A stretch of 7,594 nucleotides of DNA from the NCBI GenBank assembly GCA_030635405.1, contig DAOVZA010000083.1:1-7594 (forward strand), written 5' to 3'. The notes beneath the pieces are model-generated. The model was not told the origin of the DNA and did no database searches. It saw only the letters and a list, made by a program, of their open reading frames with translations. Both the position numbers and the translations under genes were made by a program. This DNA is from Desulfocapsa sp. Lineage in GTDB: Bacteria > Desulfobacterota > Desulfobulbia > Desulfobulbales > Desulfocapsaceae. Positions within the stretch are counted from its first letter, which is position 1. Each line of letters starts with the position of its first letter. Below are positions 7,030 through 7,594 of this stretch, piece by piece.

Positions 7030-7542
7030 ATGGAAAATACAACAAAAAAGGCAGGTATTCTCGGAATCGGTAACCTTCTGCTCTCCGATGAGAGCTTCGG
7101 GGTGCATGTCATCGAATTTTTAGAAGAAAACTATACTTTTCCTGACTCAGTCACCCTTCTTGATGGCGGTACGGCGGGGATCTACATGGCTCCATTTCTT
7201 GAAGAACATGATCCGATATTTGTGGTGGATGTTGTGAATCTCGACGATGCCAAACCTGGAAATCTCTATACATTTTCAGCTGAAGATGCCTTGAATGGTG
7301 CCATGAAACCACGCATGTCACCACATCAGCTAGGAGTCCTTGAAATCCTCGATATCTGTAAACTCCGTGGTCTGGAACCGGAATGTGTGGAGTTTTACTG
7401 TGTGGTTCCTGAAAGTCTGGAAACCGGGCTTGAGATGACAGAAGTTGTGGCATCTCAAATTGGGAAAATATCCGGTCTTCTAGTGGGAAGGTTGCAAAAA
7501 TTGGGTCATGACATACGACTCAAAGAGAAAGAAGATGCATGA
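7030..7542 (+). CDS. hydD: Hydrogenase maturation endopeptidase (HyaD/HybD family) for the large subunit
   Basis: Nickel-dependent-recognition protease (peptidase family M52) that clips the C-terminal tail of the large subunit once nickel is inserted, closing the active site. The 170 residues match the family. Motifs: GIGNLLLSDESFGVHV (12-27), VVDVVNLDDAKPG (65-77), SPHQLG (97-102) and FYCVVPESLETGLEMT near the C-terminus. Glu21, Asp67 and His99 align with the nickel-binding Glu, Asp and His of E. coli HybD. An in-frame start at 6949 would add 27 non-conserved residues overlapping hypE; the start at 7030 has AAGGA 8 bases upstream and puts the family's GIGN motif near the N-terminus. The substrate is most likely the 15-residue tail encoded at 1557-1601. 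Position is unusual: in many operons this gene directly follows the cytochrome b gene, but here it lies between hypE and hypA. The name hydD is by analogy. Confidence 0.94.
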   Translation: MENTTKKAGILGIGNLLLSDESFGVHVIEFLEENYTFPDSVTLLDGGTAGIYMAPFLEEHDPIFVVDVVNLDDAKPGNLYTFSAEDALNGAMKPRMSPHQLGVLEILDICKLRGLEPECVEFYCVVPESLETGLEMTEVVASQIGKISGLLVGRLQKLGHDIRLKEKEDA

Positions 7543-7594
7543 AATGTCTCTGGTTCAGGGATTATTGACTCAGTTAAAAGAACTTGCCCATGAG
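7535..7594 (+). CDS. hypA: HypA nickel-delivery protein, first 20 codons, 3'-truncated by the window edge
   Basis: Only the N-terminus is present, reading MHEMSLVQGLLTQLKELAHE, the recognisable beginning of HypA/HybF proteins, which bind nickel and pass it to the large-subunit precursor with the GTPase HypB. His2 of the MHE motif is the known nickel ligand, so ATG 7535 is chosen over the second in-frame ATG at 7544. The gene overlaps the end of the endopeptidase gene by 8 bases (7535-7542), and the purine-rich stretch at 7522-7534 is a weak ribosome binding site, so translation is probably coupled. The zinc-binding C-terminal part lies outside the window. The match is short but highly characteristic, and the context supports it. 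Confidence 0.9.
   Translation, partial: MHEMSLVQGLLTQLKELAHE

Overview
The window is one tightly packed, single-strand block of eight genes for making and maturing a respiratory [NiFe] hydrogenase. The order is: hydrogenase large subunit (5' end cut by the window edge), membrane cytochrome b subunit, hypF, hypC, hypD, hypE, the hydrogenase-specific C-terminal endopeptidase, and the first 20 codons of hypA (cut by the right edge). Gaps are 33, 30, 18 and 22 bases, and three junctions overlap (hypF/hypC by 32 bases, hypC/hypD by 4, endopeptidase/hypA by 8). This is the layout of a single transcription unit. The promoter and the iron-sulfur small subunit gene presumably lie to the left, with the rest of hypA and perhaps hypB to the right.

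How the genes work together: HypF and HypE make the cyanide ligands from carbamoyl phosphate. HypC and HypD carry the iron and assemble Fe(CN)2CO. HypA (with HypB, not seen here) supplies nickel. The endopeptidase then removes the 15-residue tail of the large subunit after DPCIACAVH. The finished dimer is held at the membrane by the di-heme cytochrome b, which passes electrons from H2 to quinone.

Organism: the large subunit and cytochrome b read like the HydB/HydC type of membrane-bound group 1 (1b/1c-like) uptake enzymes known from Wolinella and sulfate- or sulfur-metabolising Desulfobacterota. Base composition is in the mid-40s percent GC by eye. A Gram-negative anaerobe or microaerophile, perhaps a desulfobacterotal sulfur or sulfate metaboliser, is my inference; the window alone does not prove it.

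I see no new biological system. The genes look intact, with the catalytic and metal-binding residues I checked present. The less ordinary points are at the gene junctions: a 9-bp inverted repeat filling the hydC-hypF spacer, two mutually exclusive small hairpins around the hydC ribosome binding site, short palindromes containing the ribosome binding sites of hypE and the endopeptidase, and the endopeptidase gene sitting inside the hyp cluster instead of next to the structural genes. No RNA genes, mobile elements, CRISPR arrays or non-coding stretches over 33 bases were found.
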